Under the pieces are notes generated by a model. The model saw only the letters and a program-made list of their open reading frames with translations, ran no database searches and was not told the origin of the DNA. From Apophysomyces variabilis (lineage: Eukaryota; Mucoromycota; Mucoromycetes; Mucorales; Mucoraceae), in NCBI GenBank assembly GCA_002749535.1, contig MZZL01000390.1, positions 972,182-1,036,181 of the forward strand: 64,000 nt of DNA, read 5' to 3'. Position 1 is the first letter of the stretch. The number at the start of each line of letters is the position of its first letter. A program made the position numbers and the translations under genes. This document shows, one piece after another, positions 51,511 to 63,300 of this stretch.

Positions 51511-52750
51511 AGTGTCTTTGCAATAACGAAAGGTTTAGTGGACAAAGCGGACTGAAGCTGCCTTTTTGAATTTTTGGAACAGTCACTCTCCTAATTCGGA
51601 AGTTAAAAGATGATTGGTTTTCCAATGAACTTGCATCGTCGCGCTTTTTCCTTTGCCGTTCTGACGTTCTTTGCTTTGAGCAGTGAATTCCATCAGTTTC
51701 CCTTAAAATTTAACAAATATAATTAAGAGGAGCATAGGCAGACAATATAATAATAGATAGTAACGGAATTTTATTACGACAATATAAGGATAAGACACAG
51801 AATGACCCATGAAACGAAGGTTTAATTATCATTGTCTAACCTTGACGAGTCCAAAGCGGCCGGCACCAAGTTCAATTTTCCCCCAATCCATGACTTTGAT
51901 GGGAGCCGAAGATATCGTCCGCTATGGGCCAAAGAATGTCCATTGTAGAAACGCACAAGAATGCTATAAACATATCCCGTAGGCTTGTGTACTTTAAAGC
52001 CGCATGAATCTGACAGAAGTGGCGGTTTTTATATGACACGTAGCTTCCGGTTTAAGAGATAATCCATGGTGCAAGCTTTTTTGCGATTTCGCACCGCAGG
52101 TTCAATTCACTTTGAATACTTGTCCTATGTATCAGCTTTTGTTTGTAGGCTGAATAGAGAACTACGTTCAAGTTTTTCTCTCTTCATACCCAGTTGATCG
52201 CCTTTAGCATGAGAAGTGATAGACGGCTGGAAGAATTTGCTATCAATGTCGGCATCGCTTTAGCAATGTCATTGATGCAATGGAGACCTTGTAGACAAAA
52301 AGAGCTAGTAAAGAAAGAATATTTGGTAGGTGTCAAAAATGTGCCCAGAAGATTATAATAGTCTGCGTTTTTGTCACATGTGCTTGTTTCATTCGACTCA
52401 GTTTCAGTTATTGCTGACACTGTCGCCGTTCTTTTTGCTTTCGGTGCTTTTCTTTTTTTTTTTTTTTTTTTTTTNNNNNNNNNNNNNNNNNNNNNNNNNN
52501 NNNNNNNNNNNNNNNNNNNNNNNNNNNNNNNNNNNNNNNNNNNNNNNNNNNNNNNNNNNNNNNNNNNNNNNNNNNNNNNNNNNNNNNNNNNNNNNNNNNN
52601 NNNNNNNNNNNNNNNNNNNNNNNNNNNNNNNNNNNNNNNTTTTTTTTTTTTTTTTTTTTTTGGTTCCACTCCTTTTTCAGACCGCTTTTTATTCCTTTTG
52701 CTGTCTATTGTTTGATTGTCTTACTTAATGCAACCTTTGCCTTTGCCAAT
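51511..52750. other. Intergenic region between CWC25 and LEU5, with an assembly gap
   Basis: No gene recognised. The N-run is 52475-52639 (165 N), flanked by T homopolymers of about 20 bases on each side, so the gap sits in a poly-T tract that sequencing failed to cross. Confidence 0.7.
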
Positions 52751-54076
52751 ATGTCCATTGTACAAAGGCAAAAGACACAAACATTGGACTATGTAGTGCG
52801 TTCTGGAATGGCAGGTGGTATTGCCGGATGTATGGTAAGTAAACAAGGAACAGTAACAAACAAACGACCTGTAATCCTATTCTTCTAACCATTTATTAAA
52901 TCAGGGTAAAACCGTAGTCGCACCTCTCGAAAGAGTAAAGATCCTTTTCCAGGCTCGTAATCCCGTATATATTCAACATGCAGGTAAAAGAACGGAGAAT
53001 GACAAAGAGATAAAAGCTCATCATGCAAGGCGAAATAGGCACATGGACTGGTGTGTTCAAAGTAGTCCACGCCATCTTCAAAGCTAGTGGCATACCCGGT
53101 CTCCTTCAAGGACACTCTGTTACCTTACTACGAATGTTTCCTTACGCTGCGATCAAATTTGTAGCCTACGAACAATATCGCATGGTAAGAAAAAGAAAAA
53201 AGAAAGTCCGGATCGGCCAATATGATGGATATATTTTGATCATACCCTTCTCGTTAGGTCTTATTGTACCTCAAACTCCGTGAGACACAACAACAGCTTT
53301 TGGCGGGTTCATTAGCAGGTAATTAGGCAGCATAGATTATGTTTCTTTTTTTTTGATTCCTAAACTTTGGGGATACTTATTTCCAGGGACCACGTCGGTG
53401 ATGTTCACATATCCGTTGGACTTAGTACGCGTCCGCATGGCTTATCAAGTTGGAACTCAAAGGCCGAGCATCTGGGCTACTTGTGAACATATATACCAAG
53501 AACCGACCAACTCGTTCCGGGTTCTCAACTTTTACCAAGGATTTCTACCAACGATAGCCGGTGTCATTCCCTATGCAGGCCTGTCTTTCTGTGTATACCA
53601 CGCATTAACTCATCTTTGCCGATCGGATCCTCATATTTCCGCCTACGCATGTGTTCCTATAAAGCCAATGAGTGATTCTCGCTTGTCAGCTAATGCATTG
53701 CAGAATCCTCCACTGAGAGTACCAGCAGAATTGCTATGCGGAGCTATAGCCGGACTTACGGCACATACAACCAGTTATCCATTAGAGGTAAATTTTCAGC
53801 AAAAAAAGTTCGATCAACGTAGGCGTAACAACGAGAATACAAGGTACATACTTATATATTTTATAGGTTATTCGAAGGCGTATGCAAGTTGGCAGCCTAC
53901 TACCGGGTAATTATGCTCCGAAGACAATGGCTAATACGGCAAAAGATATCTACCATGTGAAGGGGTTAAAGGGATTCTATGTTGGTCTCAGTATAGGCTA
54001 TATTAAGGCTATTCCTATGGTAGCTGTTAGTTTTGTTGTCTACAGCCGTATGAAATGTTTCTTTGGTATCGATTAA
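52751..54076 (+). CDS. LEU5: Mitochondrial coenzyme A carrier (Leu5/SLC25A16 type)
   Basis: Inner-membrane carrier of the SLC25 family; yeast Leu5 brings CoA into mitochondria. The ATG at 52751 begins a six-exon gene. Three carrier repeats are seen with PX[DE]XX[RK]-type signatures: [30 protein letters not shown] and SYPLE spliced to VIRRRMQVG. Other family features: [16 protein letters not shown] at the start, [20 protein letters not shown], and the end [19 protein letters not shown]. Introns fall near 52834-52904, 52984-53039, 53185-53258, 53320-53386 and 53788-53867. The [17 protein letters not shown] block is typical of Leu5/Graves-disease carriers. Confidence 0.88.
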
Positions 54077-54282
54077 AAAGAAAAGGAGACATGACCATGA
54101 AAACGAGCATAATTTGCTGTGCACGCTACTGTGCTTCTTGTGGTGCGAATAGTTCGAGTCCACTCCGTTTTGTCGTGGAGGGGATAAGCCACTTGAAAAT
54201 TTTGAGCGCGCCCTATTTTTGCTGGTGTTTGGGTGCGAAACGTTGGCTCGCCCTCTTTTTACTTTCACACTTTTTTTTTAAT

Positions 54283-54747
54283 ATGAAGTATCTCGCCGCT
54301 TACCTTCTCCTCGTTAACGGTGGCAAGGCCTCCCCCTCTGCTGCTGATGTCAAGAACATCTTGGCCTCCGTTGGTTCCGAGGTTGATGAAGAACGTGTCA
54401 ACTCCTTGATCGCCGCTCTCGAGGGCAAGACTATCGATGAGGTAACAATGAATTGGGGCGACAGCCCTTACCGCTCGCCACTATCCAGACCGATTTACTT
54501 AATTTTCATTAAATCCATACAGCTTATTGCCGAGGGTAAGGAGAAGATTGCTTCTGTCCCTGTTGGCGGTGGTGCTGCCGCTGCTGGTGCTGCCGCTGCC
54601 ACTGGTGGCGCTGCTGCTGAGGCCAAGGAAGAGGCCAAGGAAGAAGAGAAGGAGGAGTCTGATGAGGTAATTTACAGGTGAAAAAGTGGAAAAGAGAAAG
54701 ACAATTAAACCGGGAAATAGGACATGGGCTTCGGTCTCTTCGACTAA
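54283..54747 (+). CDS. RPP2: 60S acidic ribosomal protein P2
   Basis: Stalk protein of the large ribosomal subunit that recruits translation GTPases. Three exons (54283-54441, 54523-54666, 54721-54747) give 109 residues. The start [14 protein letters not shown] and the helix [19 protein letters not shown] are P2-like. An alanine/glycine hinge and an acidic segment ([16 protein letters not shown]) follow. The last 27-nt exon supplies the invariant DMGFGLFD tail; this tail only appears after splicing, which confirms both intron and stop. The gene begins about 200 bp after LEU5, with a pyrimidine/T-rich stretch just upstream of the ATG. Confidence 0.95.
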
Positions 54748-56896
54748 ACCTTACCAGCATCACCATCATCAACATGAAATAAAAAAATTTATTTTAATTT
54801 CATTCACTTCTATTACTGATATAGTGGGCAGCGCCACCAATATAGCGAAATCCGATCTATCCGTAAAAGTTGTCATTGGGACGATTAATACTACTTACGA
54901 TAAGAGTAACATAACTGAGCATTCCGAGTGAATTAATAGAGATCCCACACGAAACAGCTGTCCTTCCTTATCCTCGGCGACGCTGTTCAGGTGGTTTTGC
55001 AACGTAGCTCATTTACAAAAGCACGTTTGCAGGTCTTTAACCGTTACCGAGATACCGTTACGCGTCCATATCCGGTATCGAGACGGATGTACCGTTGACA
55101 TCTATTGTATTCTGTTTCCTGCTGTCCTGTTACGCAGATTATGCTAACACAAACAAAGCAAATAACAAACGTTATCGTCACGCTTTCGTAATATTGTCAT
55201 TGTTCCGCTTACGGTAAAGTACAGGTCACCGAGGTACGATTGGGTAGTGTGTAGGCGGTTAGCACAACCTCTGCCGATTGCCATGGACGATACCGTTCAA
55301 GAGGCGTCCATTTCGTAGATGCGCCTTTGTGACTTTAACGAGCTCTTCCAAAGTGCGGTACGGATAGGACTCCGCCGTCTATGTCTTCCTAGCACAGAGT
55401 TATGTGACCCTTTAATACCAGTCCAGTTTTATTTCCGAGATCATAAGGAATAGCGACCATTTTCATGAATTTACAGCGAACGTTATTTGAACAGCGAAAA
55501 CCACAACAGCGTCATTCCGTCTGTAAATCAAGAATATAACTACGTTTAGCTTTAGCAGATCTTCATTCTTTCGTTCCTTCTAGTTGCTTCTTGTAATTCT
55601 CAACTTTTTAAGTAAAGCCAACGTAGAAAAGTACACAAGATATATGATTTCTTGCGATGCGTATTTCATAATGATATTGTACTGACATGTCAATTGCCGG
55701 TTGCTTACCGAAAGTTACCCAGGCATAAATCTGTTTGCTTCAATTAAAACAAAGAGTGAAAAGGAGAGGCTACTTTTCGTTCCATCGAAGCGAATCTGTA
55801 AGGTATTCTTTCGAAGTGCCAGTAGATTCACCATATCCCGTCATACTTAAAAATTTTACTATAAATTGCATAAATTCAAAGTAATACTGGGCATCAAAAA
55901 TATTTTTTATTCGCAATTGACTATGGTATTGTTTGGTAAGTAAAATTTATCCACAGCTACTCTTCGCAGCATTCAGGGCTATTGTACAAGTGGCCGTTTT
56001 CATCCCAGCAGGAACAGATTCTTTTCTTATATTTAGTGATGTAGCAATAGCCATTGTAGCCAGGGTCAAAATCAGAATGCTCGTTATGAAATCCATAATC
56101 TATATGATCGTCACGAACGAAACATAACATATGGTTAACAGAGAGCAATAATCGCGTTCTAACAGTATCAGCAGATCTCACTCAGTGTCCGTTTCGAAAA
56201 AAGAATGTAGCATACAAATTCACGCAGTCGCCTTTCTTTTATACGTTTAAAGAGTTGAATTGCTACGTAGGCCACCTTACCATGTACGGAACGGACGAAT
56301 AATATTCTATGTTACAGTAACGTATCAGAAATCATGAAATGTTACTATGGATGAAGCTAAATTTTACACCAATCAATATCAGCTATGCGTTTCCAATTAG
56401 CAATTGTCAGGGTTTCGAGTTGCGCGGGAGAGAAAGGGGAAAAAGAAGAATCTCAGTGGTCAATATCTTTGTTATTCTAAGATGCTACGAGTCATTTAAA
56501 ATTTTGTATACCTATAGTTATACTACTTTCCTAAGTTTTGTGACAGGATATTGAACGAAACAGAATAACCGAGCTTAATCACTGAAATCGCTAGAGACAC
56601 TTGAGTTTTGTTCTTTGAATTTTACGGTCCTTTGAGGTTTTTCTGGTGTGTACGATAAGAAAATTTCTCCTAAAACAGGTTTATGTACTACAGTGCAGGA
56701 ACCTTACGTTTGCGACTGGTGTAACCACAGGTTATGTCATCTACGATGTTTTGTGCTAACTATTGAACAAATTTCATGGTAGCATATGATCTTTGGATAT
56801 AGTATGACTCTCTCTCCTTTAACAATTTATAAGTATAGGGCACTGATGTAAGAGATATACTTGCCACATTAATTTTTTTACTTTGATTATCTCCCT
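54748..56896. other. Gene-poor region, 2.1 kb
   Basis: No gene supported. Around 55020-55300 several copies of ACCGTTAC/GATACCG-like words occur, but I see no regular unit. Confidence 0.6.
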
Positions 56897-57193
56897 ATGG
56901 CCTACTGCATTACACGTGAGGAATACGAAAGGACCACCCATATCGTTGACATTGGCGAATTCGAGTGCTCGTTCTCTAAGAGCTACCCGGTATCTCTAGC
57001 CGATTTTCAAGAAAAGTACGCGTCGTTGGTTCTCGATCAAGCCAAGGAAACCCTACACACTTTCCGGAAGCACCTATTCAGGCACAATTTGCGAAGTATT
57101 AAAGTCTTCTACGTAACGATTGAAGAGATTACATTTCTTGTCCGCCTTGGATCAGATTATTGGGAAAAGACTCTTAAAAAGACAGAAGTCTAA
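56897..57193 (+). CDS. Hypothetical protein, 98 residues
   Basis: Single-exon frame starting at an ATG, beginning MAYCITREEYERTTHIVDIG. It is charged, with balanced composition and no membrane segment. I do not recognise a family. It lies in a transposon-rich tail and could be a fragment of a mobile-element gene. Confidence 0.3.
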   Translation: MAYCITREEYERTTHIVDIGEFECSFSKSYPVSLADFQEKYASLVLDQAKETLHTFRKHLFRHNLRSIKVFYVTIEEITFLVRLGSDYWEKTLKKTEV

Positions 57194-57644
57194 GTATACG
57201 TAAAGCTTGGTTTGCAGGTTATTTTCAATGCATAGGTGTGACTAAATTTGCAGAAATAGTTGGACTATTGTTCGCTCAATGTGAAAGTAGGTTTGGCCAT
57301 CCCCATACGGGATTATAAATTTAGAATGACAACACATATTATAAGATTTATAGTTTTCTTTTGTCCTGTATAAACAGGTCTAACATTTCTCTTTTTCCGC
57401 GCTATCGTCTTATTAACTGTTTATACCAAATACTACATTGCAGACTTTATCGAGACAGTCATCAGACAAGATGTTGAGCGACGTATAACCAATGTATTGT
57501 ATCATCCCAGCCAAACCACATGCTTCCCTTATTCTGCCCTTTAATGTCTCCTAATCCAATACAGCTGTTTAATCTGATCTATTGCGTTGAGAACCTCATA
57601 AGTTATTTTGGCGGATTGAACTCTGGAGAAGGAGCTAGATATGA

Positions 57645-57775
57645 TTATTTAAGTATCTATCTTATTGATTGGTCCCAGTAGCGGTTGTTTCTGAAAGACC
57701 TAGCCGTGGTAAATAGCTTTATAAGCTGAGACATTCGCATGCATTGTTGCCTTTAATACCAAAACGTTCTTTTTA
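57645..57775. repeat. Decayed remnant matching 61885-62000
   Basis: Both places share the words TATTGATT, CCAGTAGCGGT, TTTCTGAA, TTTATAAG and CTTYAATACCAA in the same order and spacing. The 61885 copy is the 3' flank of a transposase pseudogene, so 57645-57775 is a fragment of the same element type. Confidence 0.65.
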
Positions 57776-58199
57776 TATCGAATTTAGCAGCATTCCATCA
57801 TGGAACTTTTTTTTGAATGGCTGGCACCTAGATTTATTCAACTTGGCCTAATTCGAATTTCAAGTCGGGGCTTGGAAGGAAATACTCTGGCGGGAGATAC
57901 TTGCAATCTCGCGTTCGGCTTTTTTCAGCTTATCGTAGCTTTTCTTCTACGATGGCGCGAGAATGAAAAGCACTTTCCATTCCAGCCTACAGCTGGTCTT
58001 TCTCCCGGCGTAGGGACAGGGCATCACTTAGCTGTCCTCTGAGTTTCATTCATTCCACTGAACTGCATCAGTAACTGTTCCCGTAAATGTAAACGCTGAA
58101 CTTTCTGCTGGAGAGCTACACCAGATCTTGGGCATGTGACAAGCAGACATGTCGTATGGTGAAGTTGTAAAAGCGCGCAAGCTCCACCCCCCGCGCGAG

Positions 58200-59290
58200 C
58201 ATTGTTTCAGTGCTACATCATATGATGAAGACCGGTGAATCCTCTTCAACAGCCCATTCCGGAAGACCAAAGAAGGTGGCAGAACATGTGGGACGTGCCA
58301 TCGAGCTCAACATTCGTCGTGAATCGCACAAACCTCTTGTGCAGCATCACAGGCGGTTTTCCATGACCATGTCAAGATGTCTTTGAACACTTTTCGCAAA
58401 GCGGTCAATTCTCTGGGCTTCACTTCCCGTATACCGCGTCGCAAGACCGAAGCTGACCGAGAACCGCAAAAAAGCTCGGTTGGAATGGGCCAAAGCTCAT
58501 GTGAACTGCACACTTGAGCAATGGTCCAAGGTCATCTGGTCCGACGACTCCAGATTCCGGTTGCATAACAACTTTGGCCATGCCAGAGTGCTCAGAAAAG
58601 ACGGTGAAGCATACCAAAGCAATCACTTGCAGCCAACTGTGAAGTATGATTGCTCTGTGATGATATGGGAAAGCTTCAGAACGAATGGGACGGTGGCAGC
58701 AAAAATCATAACAGGAACTATGAATCAAGATGTGTACGTAGATGTTTGTCTGGGTGCTATTACCCAGCTTACTTAGAAGTAGGTCCTGATCCCGTTCGCG
58801 ATGCGCGTGTTCTGCAAGAAGACGAGGCCATCTGCCACACTGGGCTTATTCGAGGTGATACAAGCAGATGAACAAGCTTCCTATCATGGACAACTGGCCT
58901 GCCCAAAGTCCGGACCTGAACCCGATTGAGCATCTGTGGGATGAGATTGAGCGGCGTGTCATGAAGCGAACACATGCTATATTCAATAAACAGCAGCTGG
59001 AAGAGGCACTGGTTGATGAATAACGAAAGATCCCGGCAGGCGCCTGCAAGAATTTGGTGGACTCTATGCCAAAAGGATGCCAAGCGGTGATTAAAGCCCG
59101 TGGTGGAAACACCAGATACTGAAAATAACAATAAAAACATATTATATACATAAGATAGCCTCTTAATCATTGTCGAAAGTTTCAAGAGAATTGGTTTATG
59201 AAAGTTTTGATATACAGCATGTTTAAGATCGTCATAGAAATTTCAACGAGAGCGAAGTTATTCAAGTGTTTTCAGACTTTTTGGAGGGGA
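58200..59290 (+). pseudogene. Canonical Tc1-type transposon remnant
   Basis: Transposase fragments occur in several frames on the plus strand: a DNA-binding piece (HSGRPKKVAEHVGRAIELN), ARLEWAKAHVNCTLEQWSKV, the first acidic block IWSDDSRFRLHNNFGHARV, a degraded second block (QEDEAICHTG) and the third block [19 protein letters not shown]. Several frameshifts and stops separate them. The right flank contains CAAGTGTTTTCAGACTTTTT followed by GGAGGGGAGTGTA, the kind of terminus seen in Tc1 elements. I found no matching left terminus, so the left end appears lost. Distinct from the DD34E family at 1400-10350. Confidence 0.85.
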
Positions 59291-60555
59291 GTGTATTTTG
59301 ACAGAGTTTTGGGAGCTTCTCAAAGTGAATGCGGAAATATCACCAAGTACAGCTTACGACATGCATAGAACAGCTGCCGCGTGCCAAAGCCAAAGGCACA
59401 CTGAGGGTACGCTAAAGATATAAATACATTTACGAAGAAGCCTGTGGATAGGGCAAGAAATCATCAAGTACTGCAAACCTGTCTTAAGAAAACTCCAGGT
59501 ACTATCAAGTTGAAGGATGTTTCATTTATGTTAAAACTTGCTGTACAGATTTGACAAAGATAAGACCAGAAAGCCTTCTGTGCCAATGAAGCCCGATTCA
59601 ATAGCGCAAGAAACGATGAGAGGAATGATTGATGAGGTAGGCGCCGCTGTTAATACAGATGTTTTTACGAATAACGGGTTCCCGTTGTATAAGCTCGTTA
59701 CGGCAACGGTAAAATGGATACTGTCTATAGAATACTCAGAAAACACAATCAGAGGAGCATAAGCAATAAGAGCTCAATTAAGGTATCGGATATCAGGGTC
59801 ATTGGGAATGCTTGGCTAACAATGACTATTGCTTGAAGGGAAAAAAGAGAGCGGACGCTATCAGCAACGAAATTGCCACCGAGATAGGATTCTACCGTTC
59901 GTGATAAATAATGATCTTTTTTGTATCCATCAAAGCATCAAACGCAGGGTTCTACAATGCAGCCAACCGCCTATAGGCAGACTCTGAATCAAACTTGCAG
60001 GTATTCAACACTGTCAAGTAATAAATGAAAAGCCTTCGAGGAGTGTCATCTGTATACCGTAGTATAGATATGGTTAACTTACGCCTGTGCTGCTCAATCT
60101 AAGATAGCATGGCTCATTATCAGTTTGATGGCCCAATTTCGCTCAGGGGCATCAAAGTTCAACTTCCTCCGCTTTAGGTTGATGTCGGTGTTCCTGATAT
60201 GGTAGACCTATCAGAATCTTTCTTTGAATAATAAAGATAGTCAACCAACATCATACGGATACTTCATGTATAAATTATGAAAAATAATGGTATAGGATAT
60301 AACAGCTGTATCAACAAAAAGTCCATCGTGCTGACGCCTGAAGCATGGAATTGAAATCTGAAGCTATTCTTTAAGGGAAAAAAGTACCCATATTTGCATG
60401 ACAAGCAGATGATCCTTACGTTTCTTTTTTTCTCTTTGGAATCCAATATTGCTTTCTTTGATATTCCTTATGGAATATCGTTAAGGTGATTTGGTAGAGA
60501 AGAACTAAGAATATTACAGTTTCTCTTGGTTGCGGCAATTATGTAAGCATCGCTA
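59291..60555. other. Gene-poor stretch between transposon remnants
   Basis: A 74-codon plus-strand frame at 59538-59762 (starts MLYRFDKDKTRKPSVPMKPD) is unrecognised. No gene is claimed. Confidence 0.5.
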
Positions 60556-60559
60556 AGAA

Positions 60560-60800
60560 TAGGAAACGAAAACGTTATGAAATCATTCATTTTTAAGCTA
60601 TTACATGCCTCAATGTATACTGAACATTAACATCTCGCTTTTCAGGAATCCGTTGCTCTTAATTGTGCTTTTGACAACTGGCCAAAACCGTTGAACGGGA
60701 TTGGGCTCAGGATAGCCACGCTCATCAACAACATGGCCCTGTCCGTCTTCATAAGAAGATTGATTGTTCATTAGGATATATGAAAGCGTAGAGATCAAGA
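60560..60800 (-). mobile_element. Internal-deletion derivative of the DD34E transposon family
   Basis: On the minus strand a 62-codon frame reads through an N-terminal motif (YEDGQGHVVDERGYPEP), clearly related to YEDGHGNVIDENGGPEP of the large element. It passes directly into NPVQRFWPVVKSTIK, related to NPIEQFWAVAKSKVK near the transposase C-terminus. Everything between, including two catalytic aspartates, is missing. The 3' flank keeps a CATGTAATAG block also found after the stop of the large element (near 2703). This is a non-autonomous, MITE-like derivative of a diverged relative. Confidence 0.75.
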
Positions 60801-60839
60801 AAAATCTAGGGTCTCAGAAAGCTGACGCGTTTATATAGG

Positions 60840-61880
60840 GACGGATGGATCTGTCAAGCCTTGTGCGACAACTTTTTCTGTGGATACCACATCTGGTTTG
60901 TCATCGGGCTCAAAAGTTTCTGCGCTATTTTTGTCAACTTGCAACCTCGAAATTGGCGCAGTGCGACATCTTTTTTGGGGGAACAGGGTACGGTGAAAAA
61001 CTTTAATTTTTTATTGATGACGGTGAACACACGCTTGTTTAAGCCTAATTGCTCTCGTCCGGTCTGTAAAGGAAGTCCATTAAAAAAACCCTGAACAGTG
61101 GAACAGGGAAAAGGGAAAGAGAAACAACACAATGTAAGATGGGAAAGGCAAAAAGATAGTTATATGGAAGGAGAAGGGTAGAGGAAGAATATGAAAATGA
61201 AAATGAAAACAAAGAGATGACTTTTAGAAGAAGAATCCTGAGGCTTTTTTTTTTTGTTTTTGTTTTTTTTTAACAATCATAATAAAGACGGGTCAAGGGG
61301 GAGTGTCTTCCAGCCATTTCAGAAGTGGGAGTCCGAGGGCAGGGTCAAATGGAGGGCAGGGTTTTCCATGGCAGTAGTAGTCGATTTGCACCTGAAGATG
61401 CGGTCGCCGCTGACCCTCAGTTTCTTGGTTTCTTCTTCTTTATATATATGTTCCTGGATAGTAATTCTTCAGTTATCTATGCCTTCCTTCAGTTGGCGAC
61501 AAAACAATAGCTATAATATTACTTATCAGAAGGCTAGAAATTTTATGTTGTCTAATTTCCGAGGATAAACAAGTAAATCATGTAGGGTGTTTGAGGAGCC
61601 ACGCTATAGTGGAAGGTGGACAAATATCGGTGGATGTTGCAATCGTACACCTCGCAACGTTTAGTTACGAAATTGCTATTTTTCGGTGCCTACTCAATTT
61701 AAGGAGATTTCGAAATATTATCTGTATTATATATTATGATTTAAACAAGAAAATAAAGGTTCAAATATTGTTAAATCTAACTCTTGTTGTGATTCAAAAC
61801 TGTTCCTTTGCAGAGACAAACATTTACACAAAGGCTAGAGACAACCACAGAAAATATAGATGACTATTCACCTATCTACC
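60840..61880. other. Gene-poor stretch, 1 kb
   Basis: Low-complexity A/G-rich segment at 61130-61220, T-run at 61245-61270. No gene supported. Confidence 0.6.
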
Positions 61881-61884
61881 TTAT

Positions 61885-62720
61885 TTACTTTATTGATTAG
61901 CCTCCAGTAGCGGTAATTTCTGAAGTTGCAGTCGTCGATGAGGTGAGGTAACGTTTATAAGTGAGAGGGTTTGTATGGATTGTTGACTTCAATACCAATA
62001 CAGGTCTCTCTGGATCCGCTTCAATCCAATTTCTTTTTGAAGACACTATCCGAATAGCTTTCAGCATGTTTGATCCAGCCTTGACAATCCTCGACAGTAA
62101 CCGTTTTGCAGGCTTCAGCAATGCGATCACTGAGTATATCGTCTTTACTGAGTGGGTTTCTTCTGATATGCGCCTTGATTTTGGACCAGCGTTCCTCAAT
62201 CAGGTTAAGAAAAGGGAAGTAAGGTGGCATGAATAAGGGCTTGTATCCTCGTTCATTTATGATGTCTACCACAAAACCTGGAATGATGCACTCTACAATT
62301 GTCCATCATGATGAACATGTTTTTCTTATCATGCCTATCCAATACGCCCATGACTGATTCCATAAACCTGACAAATGTGGTATGCTATGTTCCTTTCTTA
62401 AGCGGTGGTTGAGTTTGGGAACTTCTTGGATATTAGCTTTTCTCTTTTTGGAGCTTGGTTGTTGATGAAACTCTTTTTTCAATCAATACCGCATCCTCTT
62501 TTTTTCAGTGGTATGACTTTTGAGAAATTGATAGTTCCAAACGGCGAAATGCACTGTATCATACTAAGGTTCACACCCTTTTGAATGTGCACTTACACTG
62601 CAACTGGATCTCTAATATTAGATCACGCACGATTTCATCATTAACTGGGAAGGGAAGCCAGCCTCCTCAACGAAAAAGCAACTGCTTTGAAAATCAATAT
62701 CTGCCGGCCTTCATTTCTAC
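61885..62720 (-). pseudogene. Mariner-like transposase pseudogene A
   Basis: Reading leftward from about 62720: a first block with the catalytic D changed to E (CFFVEEAGFPSQLM), stop codons, a second block in another frame (MMDNCRVHHSRF), then a third block from 62272 (ERGYKPLFMPPY, then LNLIEERWSKIKAHIRRNP) ending at FKKKLD near 62021. Stops and frame changes make it inactive. It is closely related in block structure to the copy at 63293-64000. Its 3' flank (61885-62000) recurs at 57645. Confidence 0.8.
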
Positions 62721-62764
62721 AACATGGTCAACTGCATCTTCCATGGCAGTCGAATGAGAGTGGT

Positions 62765-63300
62765 TAACTGTGCCATTAACTGTGTCGAAGTCAACAAGCA
62801 TCTCGATGGAACCATAATCGTGAGCCATATCCTCATCTTACTGTGTCAGAGATGCTTTCACTGTGTGCTGGAACGTAATTAATGAAGTCCATACGCGCTT
62901 ATTGATTAAATCGAAGAAAGGTACGTAGTCCCAAAAATATTGTCTCAAAGTAATCTTTACTGTGTCTTAATTTTTTTGCTTGGCGTCCCGATTTACAGTG
63001 GCCTTCATTCCAAAATAAATTTACTGGTGTCTGAACTTGAATTTCTCTGTGTCCCAAAAAATCCTTCCTCTGTCCCAAATAAAATTGACGGTGTCCCAAT
63101 CCCAAGTTACAGTATTTTAACTTGAAACTGAGACGAATTTGCATTTTTTTAGACCAATCAATTTTATTTTTAAACGATTATAATTGTTTTTGAGACGAAC
63201 TGACCTTCCTAATTTAGACGAATGCCTTCTTTTTCGAGACGCGCTTTTATTTTTTTTTTTGAGACTTGTTAAGCAGTTTATTGAGACATATCCTACTTCA
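62765..63300. repeat. Degenerate short-motif repeats between two transposase copies
   Basis: The left part contains many CTGTGTC or GTGTCCCAA words on the plus strand (for example around 62775, 62842, 62958, 63019, 63041, 63069 and 63090). From about 63129 rightward the complementary type appears (TGAGACGAA, TTTGAGAC, CGAGACGCG). Spacing is roughly 20-30 nt. The orientation switches near 63118, between the 5' side of copy A and the 3' side of copy B, consistent with subterminal repeats of two adjacent elements in the same orientation. Confidence 0.6.

Noticed and set aside
51827..52039. Possible small minus-strand gene (an MDWGKIELGAGRFG frame and an overlapping frame ending LDNDN)
   Set aside because: No consistent start or splice pattern; two competing frames look equally plausible.
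52475..52639. Poly-T flanked N-run as a biological feature such as a retrotransposon tail
   Set aside because: The flanks are only homopolymer on both sides and the middle is unsequenced; the simplest reading is an assembly gap in a homopolymer.
57800..58042. An 80-codon frame with a hydrophobic stretch
   Set aside because: Low-quality composition, lies between transposon remnants, and has no recognisable domain.
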